A stretch of DNA of 64,000 nucleotides from Alitta virens. Its lineage: Eukaryota > Annelida > Polychaeta > Phyllodocida > Nereididae. The DNA is taken from NCBI GenBank assembly GCA_932294295.1, contig OW028576.1, positions 44,618,247 to 44,682,246 of the forward strand, in the 5' to 3' direction. The notes below the pieces were generated by a model that saw only the letters and a program-made list of their open reading frames with translations, had not been told where the DNA came from and made no database searches. The position numbers and the translations under genes were made by a program. Positions 21,376-34,760 of this stretch are shown piece after piece. Numbering within the stretch: the stretch's first letter is position 1; every line of letters begins with the position of its first letter.

Positions 21376-21739
21376 AGGATTGGCACACTTCTCACGTCGT
21401 CTACAGCAATCAAACTATAGCCCATGGCATTCCACATCTTCTATAGCTATCACACTATAGCCTGTGGCGTTCCACTGGTTCCATTGGTCATGCAAAACGA
21501 TTGGGTTGAGGCATGATATCCATACATACGTCTCTATAGTAATCACACTATAGCCCGCGGGGTTCCACTGGTTCATCGGTCATGCAAAGAGGCCAGGTTA
21601 GACCCTCGGGCACCCATTCGAGGCATGACATCCATACATATCGTCGAAGCGCCACCTAGCGGCCACCGTCATAGGTACCACTAGCACCGCCTGTCGGGGG
21701 CCACCAGAAGCTACGTTTTATAGTAGCATTCTAACTACT
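21376..21739. repeat. Right terminal inverted repeat, with extra 93-bp unit
   Basis: Reverse complement of the left TIR, but 364 bp instead of 271. The surplus is a second, diverged copy (about 21442-21534) of the part containing the CATGCCTC, TTTGCATGACC and GGCTATAGTGTGAT segments. The outer 205 bp are almost identical to the left end. Confidence 0.9.
21648..21662 (-). promoter_or_regulatory. CTCF-like motif in right TIR
   Basis: AGCGCCACCTAGCGG, the mirror of 3854-3868. With the left copy it forms a divergently oriented pair at the element ends. Confidence 0.45.
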
Positions 21740-21745
21740 TATGGT
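21740..21745. repeat. Target-site duplication, right copy (TATGGT)
   Basis: Identical to 3771-3776. Confidence 0.95.
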
Positions 21746-24700
21746 ACGGCACTTGCAAGGTGCTGCAAGCAATTTCTTTTAGTTTAAATGATTAATGTGT
21801 TCATCATAGGAATTGTATCAACAGTAATTTGAATATATAAAGACACGTTTAAATAGAAAGGAGCAATAATTTGATATTTATTAATCAGGTTTTATTATAA
21901 TTTCCATCCATATCTTTAAATGCAACAAGTAGATATGGTTTTCACTGTTATTCTAGTTATTCTTGTTTAAAATAGCGCATTCCAAGCCATGGTGTAGAAT
22001 GTGCATTTCTTTTGAGTTAGTCTACCAAAAAATTGATACCACTTTATTATTGATGCTTCCTTAATATTTTTACTAACAATTCTTGCAAAAATATAACACA
22101 AACTTTTAAATTTCTTTAATGCTGTGTGTTAGTACATATGATCAAACCTTCATTAATTGTACAGAATAAAAATTCTGGAAAACCGATCATCATGAGAGAC
22201 ATAAATATATTTGATAACACACAAAAGAGGAAGCTATGCCCAATTGATTAGCCTTTATATATATATTATATACTGGGAAAATATGATTTCCAAAAACTAT
22301 AGACCACAATATACACTGTGTTTAACAAGTTTACAGATATAAAAATGTATGTAAAGAACCAGGATCATATTGTATTGTGTGTTTGGGTGTTCCCAGTATA
22401 TTTTCTAAAAAATTATGAACAATATCATTATCGAAGTTTATTCAGTTGATATACTTTTACATACAGTACTTGCAGGGACTATTGTAATATAATGTACTGA
22501 CACCAGTTCAGTTGCTTTCTAAATGATAATTTTATGTAGCCCTTGGAGAGATTTCTTTAAGTAATACAAATGTACTAGTATCAAATATTAGTTCAGTTGC
22601 ATTCTTAATGACAACTTTATTGTTGCGGTCTTAATTTATAAAGCATATTAGGCCATCATTTCAATATTCATATAAGGACTGGAAATTGTTTAATTTCACA
22701 GTCAAAATGTCAATAACAGCAAATTATGGCATGCTAGTGTTCTTTATCACTTATTCTTCAGTACGATAATTGGTCTAAAATCTCATATTCATTTCAGTAA
22801 CATTTTGTGCGCAAAATATCTTAGCCATTTTAGCAATAAAAACGCCTGATGGTTACAAACAGCCCTTGCCAAAAGTTTTCAGCCTCTTGCTTTAGATGGT
22901 GCCTATGGTATCATTGGTTTTATCGCCCTTCACCGATTAATAATATAAATCCTTTTATCATAGGAATGACAATCTTGCTTCAACACTGCAGACAGACACA
23001 TAAATGAATTGTTTTCAATTTCTGCAACATTGTGAAATGTAAATCTCCCCACAACATGCATCAACATTGCAGCAAATGTTGCAGCAATGGCACCACTGCA
23101 ATAATTGTCAAAGACCTGCTGTCATTAAGTGATGATATTGTATCAAGATCACAGCAACATACTGTGATGTGTAACTCTTTGTGTAAATATTATCAATACT
23201 GCCTCAACATTGCAATGATATCTGTAACAAGAAAAGCTCTCTTTAAAAAAAGACACCTGTACCAGAACTTGTTTGAGATTAATGTGATAGTAGATATAAT
23301 AGTAGATTGTGCAGAATAAAGATTTTTTTAGTCACATTTTTTTTTGTGAAAGAGGAAAAAATTAGACTTCAAATGAATGACATGTTTACATTTTTTAAAA
23401 CAAAGATATTATGCCAGCACCTCTGACAATTTGGCCACTGCTGCAGGCTATTTATAGTGCAACTTTCCTAGAAGTAGCTCAAAATCAAAATGTAGGCTAT
23501 GTGGTCAATCCCCTGTAAGACCCTGTTGTGTGAATTTAAATGAATGCAAAAACATGATAATTTAAAAGAAAGATATAATATGAAGAGATGGATAACAAGT
23601 AAAGATCTCTCTAAAACATCCAGCAAATAAATGCTGGCCTGAATTGTTATAATTGCAGGTGTCCGGTCACTGTCATGTCATTACAATTAAAAGTAATACA
23701 ATTTGATGTGTGCAGATTACAGATAACATGCAGCAATTAAGTGCCCCATTACCATTGCAATGATATCACCACTACCAGTACCAGTCTATGGCGTACTGTC
23801 AAAATATTTATACTAGTCGAAACGCCTGATATCTGAAACGTCTGAAAAATTTCTGAAACGTTTGATTCACAAAACATCCGTAAATTACTGAAACGTCCGA
23901 TTCTATGTATTACATTGTAGATCTAACGAAATCTGCATGTTATTATCATATATCAGTTTGTAAATATTAATTGTTTCTGTAATATCCTTTGCACATTATT
24001 CATTATTTACTCCTAAATAAATTAACATGATAAAATTAATCTCACAATTATTATCATATTTTTTATTATAAAAAAGAAAATATGCCTTTCCTTGATATTT
24101 TATTTATTTTTACATATGTCTTTTGTGACAAATCTACATGTCGGCAAAATTCTTTCACTCATTCATGTTGTGAGATTCATCAAAGTTTTATAATTTATAT
24201 ATATATGCCTACTCTTCCTTTGGTTTTATTCAATAAATCTATAAAAATTGATATGCAACTTTCATTAAAATGTAAGTACGCTCCTGCAAAACAGTTTAAA
24301 CTGTGTCTATAAATTCCATATTATAATCTTTATATAATTTGCTACATACATATTTAAATATTGTAATGTTTCATAATATCATCAACCTTCCTATACATGT
24401 TTGAACCTAAAGTGCTTGCAATTATTTAATTACCTATGGTTATGAAAAAGGCAGATTAAAGAAATAATATACATACACAGGAAGTGATTTGTTTATTTTC
24501 TTAAATTTTTGATAATATGTATGTTTTACTTACGGGTAAAATTGGTTTATGCAGTGGACGCCATGTTGGTACTCTTCTGTTATGGTCACTGACCATTTCT
24601 TGACCATGTGATAGCCATAGCCAATCATAGAGCTCGGCCGTTGAGGGATTAGCAGGACTATATAACTTGGTTCCCGCCGATTATAAGCATTCGTTTCACT

Positions 24701-25589
24701 TTTTTTGTTCCCTCCCTCCACATCCCCTTTTTTCCTTATTGATTATTTGCCAATCATATATAGGCATAGGGTATCATTTCTTTATAGAACAAATATTTAA
24801 ATTGTACACGATTGTATAATTATCGACTACGATTTAATATTAAAACTTTCAATTATATATTTCAATTGTAGAAATTTCAATTATATAAATTTCAATTATA
24901 TAAATGTTAATTATATTAATATATTATATAATTACTATTGCTGCAGGGTGTCTACAAGCAACCATTTCTGTATGTCTGTCAGTTGTATCATCTCTGTCTG
25001 TGTGTCTTGTCTGTCTTTTCATGTCTGCTTAATAAAGATGGCAATTATGTCCAAACACTGATGAAGTCTTGTCATGTATTAACATAGCTTTGTAGGTCTG
25101 TTTAAATTTAAAGTGCAATATATTAATCAATCAATAAGACAGCAATGATAGCAATTGTAATGGATGATTACACCAGAGGTGTATGTCTCATTGCATTTAC
25201 TAATGACTAAGAAAAGCCTATAAAAGAATATAGTGTGCAGTGTAGATATGGGACCTCTATAAATTAATCCCTTATATTATTTGTGTTTTTCATGAATATG
25301 TATTATTATGTTACTGATGTTTTAGCATTTGTGTTATGGGTTACAGGAACTCGCAAACAGCACAACACCCTCATGCACACCTAGAAACTACTTGGAAAAT
25401 AAGTTTTTATCCCAGTGATTTGGCAGAGAAATTAGAAGAAAAACATTCTTCCTTTTTTCACATCGTGAACATATAAAATTTACAACAATTTGATTAGAAC
25501 TATAACAATTCAACCGAGTTAACCTAGGGATCTATACATAGTGTGAGTTAGTAAATTCAGGGGCTCGTGGTTAAAACAATATATATATA

Positions 25590-26450
25590 TATATAATTTT
25601 ATTGACGGACGATGTCAGACAAGACATATATGTCACAAGTACAAAAGATAAAAAGAAATAAACTGAAAATATTCAAAAATAGGGAATACAACAAAGACTA
25701 GTTACAGATGGTTCCAGCCACCAAATTTAAGTATTTACATAGAACTTAACATTAGTTCAGCTGTTTATCCACTTCTTATAAAATCCAATTGAATTGTTTA
25801 TACATACAGCTTGTTTCATAAACACACAGGTATATTTTACATGTATAATACATATAAACATGTTCAACAAAATACATTCCTCATATAATGTGTACGATAT
25901 AAATATTTACAGAATGATTTTACTTTAAAAATAGAGTTAACTATATGTTAATATAGGAAGTATAATATATATATATATATTTAGAGATTATCTGACTTCA
26001 CTTCTAGAAAACAAAATCACAAAGAGTTTTCATATGGCAGTTCATTTAGGCAGTTTTAGTGTTCAGGATATATATGAATGTACAATTTTTGGAAAAGGAT
26101 GTATGCATTGTTTAAACATCAGCTTCTAAAATAAACTTTCCTAAGTTTATCAGCACCTCAGGCCCCTTGGATTTCATAATGGCTTTAAACTTTCCCATGT
26201 TGTTTAATGTATTATAGTTACCAATATATTTCCTTGCTCTCATATTTAGATTTTCTTGAAATGAAGAGTAGCTTGAACAGGTCACAAGACAGTGTATTTC
26301 ATCTTCAACTTCATTAAGATTACGTTTTAAACAGGTTCTATCCTCAGCTGGTATTTTAGGCTTTTCATGTCTTCCTGTTTCTATACGGAAGTTATGTGAA
26401 CTGATTCTAAATCTAGCTATCTTACTGCATGTTTTCCTATTCATGTCAAA
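25590..26450 (-). mobile_element. LINE 3' fragment with reverse-transcriptase C-terminus
   Basis: The minus frame 26444-26112 encodes the C-terminal tail seen in many animal non-LTR reverse transcriptases: RFRISSHNFRIETGRH, an EDRTCLKRN stretch, VEDEIHCLVTCSSYSSFQ and a closing LGKFILEA. The sequence from 26111 down to about 25590 is the 3' UTR, ending in a (TA)n tail. The 5' part is missing. A similar 3' UTR occurs at 57590. Confidence 0.75.
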
Positions 26451-27699
26451 AAGTAGATAAGGTTCTAATCTATAGTCAGTTTTGATGTGTTTGTAAGTTC
26501 CTAACTTAGGACATGAAACATTTAGGCCAAATCATTGACCAATAAATACCAAAAAAAATATATAAATATTATCAAAGCGAACGCTTGTTATCCACGATGA
26601 CCTGACCGCATGATTTCATCAAAAGTGGATCAAATTTCACAGTGTATACATTAAATGAAAGCCAGAACGTTATAGAATTCCTTTTGGAAAAAGCTGTATG
26701 TACTAAGTCTCAAAACTGCGACATTTGTTGTTTTATGTGGCAATTTCCAGGGTAATGGGCTACATTAGACTGCCTTGAAACTGGAGCGACCTACATTCAC
26801 GATATCACTACGTATGTGCAACGTATTGCTGACCGAACAAATTAGTTCCATGTTTGCTGCTCTAGATTGCTTTTCAGTTAGCATATAATATCCTAATGTT
26901 TGCGTTATTTTACTCCTTGAATGACTTTGAGCAACTTTGAATCACAATAGGCCAATAGTGCCTTGGTCATGTTGCTCTAAATAAGAACCTGACAACAATT
27001 AAATAAGGTAAGAGACCCCAGGAGGTTGTTATAATTTTGGGTTTTCAAAATTAATTGACCAATCAAAGCTAAGACATGACTAGAATTCCCTGCCTGGGGC
27101 CTAAAAATTGACCTAAATATTTCGCAAAATTAAAGTCAGTGCTCGTAGTAAATGGCTTTGCTATCGTGTGGTAAGTCTAGACGCCAGATATAAAAATATA
27201 TGTAAAGAACCAGGATCATTTTGTATTGGGTGTTGGGTGTTTATTATCTAAGAAACTTAAAAACAATGTCGTAATCAAAGTTTGTTCTGTGTATTTACAT
27301 TTAAATACCATATTTGCAGTTGTTCTCATTTTCTTTTTTTTTTAGATCGTTGTTATTTGATATATTACAAAGGTATGGATGGTTGGTCTGAGGGAAGAGC
27401 CTAAATTTCCACATGTTTTGCTGGCAGGTGTTCAGTGAGGAGCTACAAGGTTCTGGATGAGTTTTACCTTTGTGACCTAAGAACAGTCTTAGTTGAACCA
27501 TTTTTGAACTCATTCAGGGTCCTCTAAGATATGTTACCTATAGTTCCATGAGCTTTGCATCAATAAACCTGAAGTTAAAATGTCTATAAGCGATGCTGAC
27601 AGAGAGACAGAGGGACAAAAGGGAGTGTCAAGCTGACCAACATAAAAGCTGTGATGCGAGATCAAAAAAGTGCAATCTGTAGTAAGTGTTATGGCCACG

Positions 27700-27930
27700 G
27701 CTGTACTAACTCCTACGAAGTACATACAAAGTGCATAGGAAGTGCGTACAAAGTTCGTACAAACTGCATACAAAGTCCTACAAACTTCTACGAACTTCTA
27801 CAAACTTCTTTGAACTGCTACGAACTGCTACAAACTGCTACAAACTGCTACAATGCACCTACAGTGAACCTATGATGTCCTACAATGTCCTAGAATATCC
27901 TACAATGTCCTACAATTTGACAATTTGCTA
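27700..27930 (+). repeat. Degenerate 10-bp minisatellite
   Basis: Repeats of the CTACAAACTG/CTACAAAGTC type, which give frames rich in Thr-Asn-Cys-Tyr that are not genes. The duplicate copy is at 49720-49930. Confidence 0.75.
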
Positions 27931-28617
27931 AAGGCTATGTTATATGATAAAGTGTCAATAATTCTACACACAATAACCTACATTTTACCACAACAATTCA
28001 TCTTCAATAAATGACAATACATCTTTCAGTCACCATAAAAAATTTTTTTTAACTTTTATTTGCAATATTCATGTAAAATGTCATCAAGGGGAGCCCTCAA
28101 CAGTGACTTATTATTTGTCTTAGAGGGACCCTCCTGAAGACTTGTGTATGAGTTTATAGACAAAATATCTAAAGCATGCCAAAAGGTATCTGAAGAAGTC
28201 ATGAAGTCTGACAAGTTAGTTGTTTTTGACTAACTGCATAGTCAGAGAGCTTTCCAGTATATATCATCTACTATGCATCATAAAAGAAACCCATACCTTG
28301 AAAATAGGTTACAGTCAAGATTATCATCCACAGCATTTTTGCAGCTTGTTGCCCAGTGTCATCCATTGTCGCATCTGAATAGCCTAACTATTGAGGAAGT
28401 TTTAAATATCCCAAAATAACTGTGATATAACTGAACAACAATTAGCGGCAGATAAGAGTTTATTCCGGATACACCAAGTGTGCTTTCAATTAGGATACTG
28501 TCCAGACTATAATATAATATCCTATGATTTCATTCGGCGCTAAAAATAGGTCAATTACTGTGCCTCTGGATAACGTGAAATATGAAGTTGCATCATTTAA
28601 TATTAACTGATATGGAT

Positions 28618-29115
28618 CATTATATATGCTTTTATTGACACAGTAATATCATACATGATACATTTGTCAAAAATAATAGATAAAAAACGTGTACTAAGTC
28701 TACTTCTACTCACTATTTCTATATTCAATATATATATACATGGTATAAAAAGTTAAAGGTATACATTATGGATTATCTATACATCCATGGTCCCAGTTGC
28801 TGAACAATAGCACGGCAATATGAGCATTAAGTTTCGATAACATACATTTGTTAAAAAATATATACATATAGACATATATCACATGTATACAGTAACCCTA
28901 GGTACATATATTACTGCAGTTAATACTGTTCATTATCACAATGTTAATTCAAGTACAACATTTGAATTAGGAGTACATATAACAAGGCATAGTGCACAGT
29001 TATGTACATGAGTGTAAAATCACATAGATCACAATATATAAAAATGCTTGTAGTGCAGAAACTGCTAGTTTGAGGGGTGATGGTTAATGCTCGATGATGG
29101 ATGATGACCCAACCA
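28618..29115 (-). mobile_element. LINE 3' remnant
   Basis: It begins exactly where the left duplicate block stops matching the right block. The segment around 29055-29115 (GTGCAGAAACTG ... GATGGATGATGAC) resembles 57895-57955, which lies just beside the reverse transcriptase tail of another LINE copy. No coding frame is left. Confidence 0.4.
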
Positions 29116-30400
29116 TTCATTAGGCATCAATATTTACAAGACATTTTCCAAGGGATTTTAACAACTCAGGTAAACAGCATAAAGTCAGAGTGACTTGAAA
29201 ATGCAGACTTTCAACTGAGTCATCCTCTCAGCATAAGACAAGACAAGTTCTTCCAGTTCCAATATGTGTAGAGTTCCAAAGTGCAGTAAGCACAAGTAGT
29301 AACACAAAGACAGTATATCTTGCTTCCTCAGTTCCAAATGCTGTTCTAGGAAAAAACTGATATTTCTTTATTGGTGCACAGGCTTATGTATTAAAAGTAC
29401 AATTCATGAAGTTTCTCCCCAGCAGGGCTGAGAGGGAATTATCAACCAATCACATCACAGTAAATTCAGTAATCATTCACATTGCATGGGGTGACACTTC
29501 CCCAAAACAGGGCTGCTACCAGCATCTTTCTCCCAATTCTGCCAGGGATTAGGGCAATTAATAATACAATCAATCAACTCCTTGCAGCAGGCTAATTTAA
29601 CATAAAGCTAAGCATGAGTAACCAGAAATTACTGACACATGTGAGCAGAGCAGTGACTAGCACAATGAAATGATGAGAACACACAACAAACTGCATTTAA
29701 GTCACACATGAGCAGAGGCCTGCATAGTGCAGGTGCATTGAAGTGCAACACTATTGCACCTGACATGTGCTTGTATAATATAAACATTAAACAACAAGCA
29801 AAGTTTCTTAAGGCTAAGCAATTGCTGGAGCAGACAAAAATGCTCAATGCAAGTGTAACGAGGAGTGTACAGCATGGTCAATTAATAATATAATAAGTGG
29901 CTGCAAGGGGCTGCACTTTACACCGTGTACTCAATCTTAAAAAGGATCACATTTTTGTGAATTTGGGAAAAAGTACCTATTTATAGTGCATATATAGTAC
30001 ATATATATAGAAAATGTTTCCAAGGCAATTGTTTCAACTCTGAAAAGTACACACAATTGTGTATTGGAGTCAATGAAAATTGTTGGTGAAAATAAAATGC
30101 TAAATAATAGTGTACTTGCTCTTGGACTCTAGTGTGGACTACTTCTGCTGTCTCCTCATCAATCAACCCTTGCGAATCCATTTTAGTAGAAAACTAAATG
30201 AATATCTAATCCCAGTGAAGAATTTGAGCTCATAGGAAACTCACAGAATGGTTATACTGTGAGATCATGGTGAGCTAAAAGTGTAACCACACAGCAGAGG
30301 TCTCACAGAGTTGAGGTCACAGTGCGAGTCTTCTGTGAGCAAACTGTGAGCTGATTATGTGTGATTCTTCATCTCTGCAACATTCCCACCCCATTGTAGC
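29116..30400. other. No gene recognised
   Basis: AT-rich sequence. Small frames at 29629-29893 and 29981-30181 have no recognisable content. Confidence 0.4.
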
Positions 30401-32900
30401 TCTGAGCAATTAAGCTGTGTAAACTTTGTTACAACTAATGATGAACTACAACAAAAAAATCTCCCAACAAAGCAATTTTGTACAGTATTACTCTATATGG
30501 CCTAGTGGTGCCTTTTGATAGTCACATTGACATATGTTGGCTATATATTACAAACAATAATGTTTTTCGTTTCCGGAGCAGAACTCTGACACTACTGCAC
30601 CTAAATGCTTAAAACTTTGTCATAATATGTCTAAAATAGTGAAGTGGTGCCTTTTGGGTGTCTTATGGACGTGAATACTTTAGAATTTTCAAAACTAGGG
30701 CAAATATAGGGAAAATTCCTACTTTTTCAAACCTCCATACAAAAGACACAATTTACCTTACATGAATGAAATTTTATTAATACATCTAAATCATAGTATT
30801 TTAACTTTTCAAACTTCATATTGATATTATTTTCATGTTGATTGCACAATAATAGAAAATCAGAAAAAAATGCTAAAAATTGTGTTAATTGTGTTTCCGG
30901 AGCAGAATTCTAGCGTAAATGCACTTGCCCTAATAACATTTTATATGTTATTACTCTATATAGTTTAGCTGTGCATTTTGATAGTCACATTGGCATATCT
31001 CAGCTGTGTTCAAAATATTTAGAGAAAAATGAAAAAAAAATTAATAACAACTTCTGTTTTCAGAGCAGGACTCACATACTACTGCACCTACATGCATACA
31101 AAACTTAATAAGAATATGTTTTAAATAGTGCAGAGATACCTTTTTGGGGTTTCATGACCCTTAATGACAGATGATTTTATATAATAAGGAAAATATGAAA
31201 ATCTAGTAATCTTTCATTTTGCCAATGATATATCTAGATTATAGTAATTTCACTTTTTTTTGTTTAATCCTTTTTCGTTTTTTCATAATAATGAAAAATC
31301 TCGAAAAATTTAAAAATTTTGTTGCTTCCTTTATATTCCTCTGCATCCCATACTTAGCAATGACAGCCATAAATATGAACAATTCATGTGCATATTTTTA
31401 AAATTGTTAAGTGTTCGTCAGACAGGAGGGCGGGAATTACACTTTCATTTCCACAGCAGAACTCTAACACACACTTTTGTTTCTAGAGCTGAACTCACTA
31501 ATGCACTTACCCAAATGAAATTTTATACAGTAACACTCTATATGGCATAGTGGTGCCTAGTGATAGCCATAGTAACATATCTTGGCTATGTTTTACAAAA
31601 TGTGGAAAAATATTATTTCTTGAGTGTTTTTATAGTGTGTGCTATGAACCAAAGCAATTGCCACATAGCCTGTTATGCAATGCTAATTTGAGTCCAAGAT
31701 GTCCTATTTTTTGAAATGTTGAATTTCTTCATTGTTCATTATATTATGTTAAATGTGAAATAATACAGTGTTCCCATGGGTTATGATATCTTACAAATAT
31801 CTTACTTTTTAACAGCTATCAATTCTGTTCCGAGTAAAGCCAAGTGAGCATAAAAAGTATTGTCTATCCTTTTCCTGCCATGTAATTGTTCTGTTTCAAA
31901 GTTTTTACTCACAATAAGGAGTATTCAGTTCGCTAGAATTATCAACACAATAGCATGTTCCCTTAACTAATCTACAACTAAGATAATCATTTATATGTCC
32001 AAAATAGGCTATTGCATTGATCCTAAGGAATATATATTATATGAAATTCAGCAACAATGTTATGCCACATAAAGGTTTGTATTTACTTGTATTTAAATAA
32101 ATAAAGTCTAAATACAAATAAATACAAATATTAAAGGTTTATTTTGTATGGAATGTTACTCAACACACCCATTTTAATGCCTTTATAAGTCAAAATAGTT
32201 TGTGCTCGCTGTTTACATTTAGTTGGCAACTGAAGGAACTACATATTATCAATTGCCATATTCCCTTCAACAGTTGCTGAATTGTTGGGTTGCTGATTTG
32301 CTTTAAATCTATGGCTTTTAATTTAGTATTTATAACCAAACACTTTACAGGTGTATATGAAGAAAACAATAATAATTATTGGAGTCAATAGAAAGTACTA
32401 TAGACCATTATGCAACTAATTAGTATGGAATTGCTAATTATAAACAAAAACTGTTGAATGATTTCAGCATGGCAATGCTATGATCAAATATTTAATAATT
32501 GTATGCCAGTGTGCTATGTGGGATTTTTTGAGGGTTTAGCTGCAGTGCAGCCTATGTTTTTTTATTACTATCATTTTTTGCTGCTATGGAATTCAAAGTT
32601 AATTTCTAAAACCTAATAATTCATAAATGTAAATTGCGACTGTAAGTTAATGGTGGACTTACACCATTACCTTAAAGACAACATGTGCCCAATAAAATAT
32701 CTAAATATAAATACACTATTCACAAAAATAGAGATATTTGATTGATCTATGGGTAAAATGTTTCAATTTAAGAGTAAATTGTAGTCATAATAAGTTCTGC
32801 CAGGTCTTTAAAGTTTTTTTTTTTGTCATACAAATATTATCAATACATAATTCAAAATATCATATCAGTATCCGCAGGCATCATTCACAACTTGGAATGG

Positions 32901-32970
32901 TTGATTAGAGCTTTATGTCCTTGATTTCTGCACCTGTTGGGCCAATTGGGACAGGCAGGGACCATGGAAC
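32901..32970 (-). mobile_element. SINE tail fragment
   Basis: The segment reading GTCCTTGATTTCTGCACCTG ... GGGACAGGCAGGGACCATGG matches the tail of the SINE at 54300-54487. The tRNA-like head is missing. It abuts the BEL/Pao remnant. Confidence 0.6.
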
Positions 32971-34760
32971 ACTTTGTGAAGTTGTTGACCAGGAAATTGT
33001 TGATGCGATCTTGGTCTAACTGACTTACTTTTCAGTTCTCTTTCAGCTCTTCCAAAATTGGTACCGTTGTCACTAAGCAGCTCTGCAGGTTGACCTCGTC
33101 TGCTGATGAATCGTCGAAGCACCATAATAAAGTCATCAGTCTATAATGAGTCGGCTAGTTCGAGATGTACAGCACGAGTGACCAAGCATGTGAATAGGCA
33201 TCCCCTTTTTTTGATCCTTGACCGTGCACGCTTCACAAGCATAGGTCTGAAGTAATCATGTCCAGTGTGCTGAAATGGCACTTTCTTCACCAGCTGTCTG
33301 CATTTAATGGTCCAGAATCTCTGTTGTACCGAGGAAATGGTGTGTTCTACTCCTGAGTGAATCATGTTCATTGAGTATGAAGAATGATCAGCTTCATCAC
33401 AGAATGTTCATAGGGCAACATAAGTTGATGGTTGAATTCAGCTTCAACTGGAGCTTTCCTGATCCGTCCACCAGCACGGATGACACCAAGTTCTACATCA
33501 TATAAGGGATCCAAAGGTGCAAAGGACTCTTCTCATCAACAGCATGTCCATTCTGCAGAGATGTGTATTCCTTCATGAAACTGTCTTGTTGAGTCATTCT
33601 CACAATAGCGACCTCAGCTGCTTGAAGTTCGACAGATGAGAGTACTTCTTCTGTTACAGGCGTTACACGAAGTCCGCCCCAGGCTGAAGCAAAATATTGC
33701 ACGCTGAATCAAGACAGCATGTCGAAGCAGTTTCTTCCATGATGAGAACGTCAGCGGGTCGACTAGAGCAGCCAGATGGAATCCTTGCATAACATCTGAG
33801 GGTTCCTGGGAAGAAGAGTTCAAGACAGTCACCATGCGTAAATTTTCATCGTTCAGATCTGGAGGTTCGATTTACGGTTATGTGGGCCAATCAACTTCAG
33901 GCAACTCAGAAATGCAGGACCACATAACCAAGCAGTGTCAACCGCGATGTCTTGAGCGGCTAGGCCTCTTGTGGCGCAGTCCTTTATGGGAACATATCTC
34001 CACTGTTGTGGTTCACTGTGCATCCTAATTTCAGTGATCCGGTTAGCGACAAAGATCTTCCACAAGAAGCGAAGCGCTTCATTGTCTGTTTCAGGTACCA
34101 TAACTTGATGGAACATCTCAGCAATGTCTGCAACTAGCGTCACTGGTTTCATACGAAAAAGTTGAATGACCATGAATAAACTGTTCATCAAATCAAGTCC
34201 CGTCATGAGCTGATTATTTAAAGACACACCATGGAATTTGGCTGCTGCACCAAAAACAACCCATACTTTGCCAGGCTTGTTAGAGTTGGTCACACAATGA
34301 TGTGGAAGGTACAATGTCTTTTCGGAATTATGCATTAGTTCTTGAGGAGTCAGTTTGCGAGCATATAAGAATTCATTACATATGCATACTTTTCTTTCAG
34401 CTCAGTATGTTGACAAGCCTTTGGGGAGTGAGTCGAATCTACACACAGCCATTGTTCTGTTGTCTGGCTACTGTTTTTCTGAGTCCCTCCAAAAGCAACG
34501 GAACAGTATAGTGGCCATCCTCAAACTTTGTTTCAGTTTTCAGAACTGTCATCGCATGTTGATCTTCGATCAACACTGGCTTGGGTAGATTCACTGTGAA
34601 ACCAAACGATTTACGTAATTTCACAACCCTGCTGCAACTATCCTGTAACCAAAGATTTTTGTTCAACCAAAGTAAAGCAGGCTGAAGTTCCAAGCAAGTT
34701 AAGACCCATCTTTTCTGATATTTGACTCTCCATTTTTTTAAACTAAACTTTACCAAGCTT
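32930..34760 (-). pseudogene. Degenerate BEL/Pao LTR retrotransposon pol region
   Basis: Read 5' to 3' on the minus strand: a reverse transcriptase start (GHYTVPLLLEG near 34500), an RT palm part (GAAAKFHGVSLNNQ, VTLVADIAEMFHQV, 34280-34080), a jump over the catalytic and RNase H parts, a linker part (WRYVPIKDCATRG, WLCGPAFL near 33900), an integrase zinc-binding and core part (HSGVEHTISSVQQRFW near 33340, VTRAVHLELADSL near 33150, and [18 protein letters not shown] near 33080). Many stops and frameshifts separate these. No LTR was recognised. The duplicate copy keeps only an RT part (62030-62830). Confidence 0.85.

Larger units (their letters stand above)
3777..21739. mobile_element. Complete Polinton/Maverick element, 17963 bp
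   Basis: Self-synthesizing DNA transposon related to viruses. It is bounded by TIRs starting AGTAGTTAGAATGC and by a perfect 6-bp target duplication. It carries the Polinton hallmark set: RVE integrase, protein-primed PolB, packaging ATPase, double jelly-roll capsid protein and probable penton. Two convergent gene blocks meet at about 12900-13500. All hallmark genes are open except the ATPase (one frameshift), and no protease gene was seen. The intact ends, near-identical TIRs and exact target duplication suggest a fairly recent insertion. In addition to the hallmark genes it carries accessory genes: tandem PC4-like domains, a CARD-like protein and two membrane proteins. Confidence 0.97.
21740..28617. 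repeat. Left duplicate block, part 2
   Basis: Aligns with about 45901-50640. Correspondence is clear at 21760-22700 with 45915-46940, at 22850-23330 with 47830-48260, and at 26650-28617 with 48705-50640. Copy-specific material is 23340-26640 here (including a LINE) and 46945-47830 and 48565-48705 in the other copy. No host exon is recognised in this half. Confidence 0.85.

Noticed and set aside
24530..24721. 63-aa minus frame
   Set aside because: No motif, no conservation in the duplicate block.
27651..27931. Thr-Asn-Cys-Tyr repeat frames
   Set aside because: Product of a 10-bp minisatellite also present at 49.7-49.9 kb.
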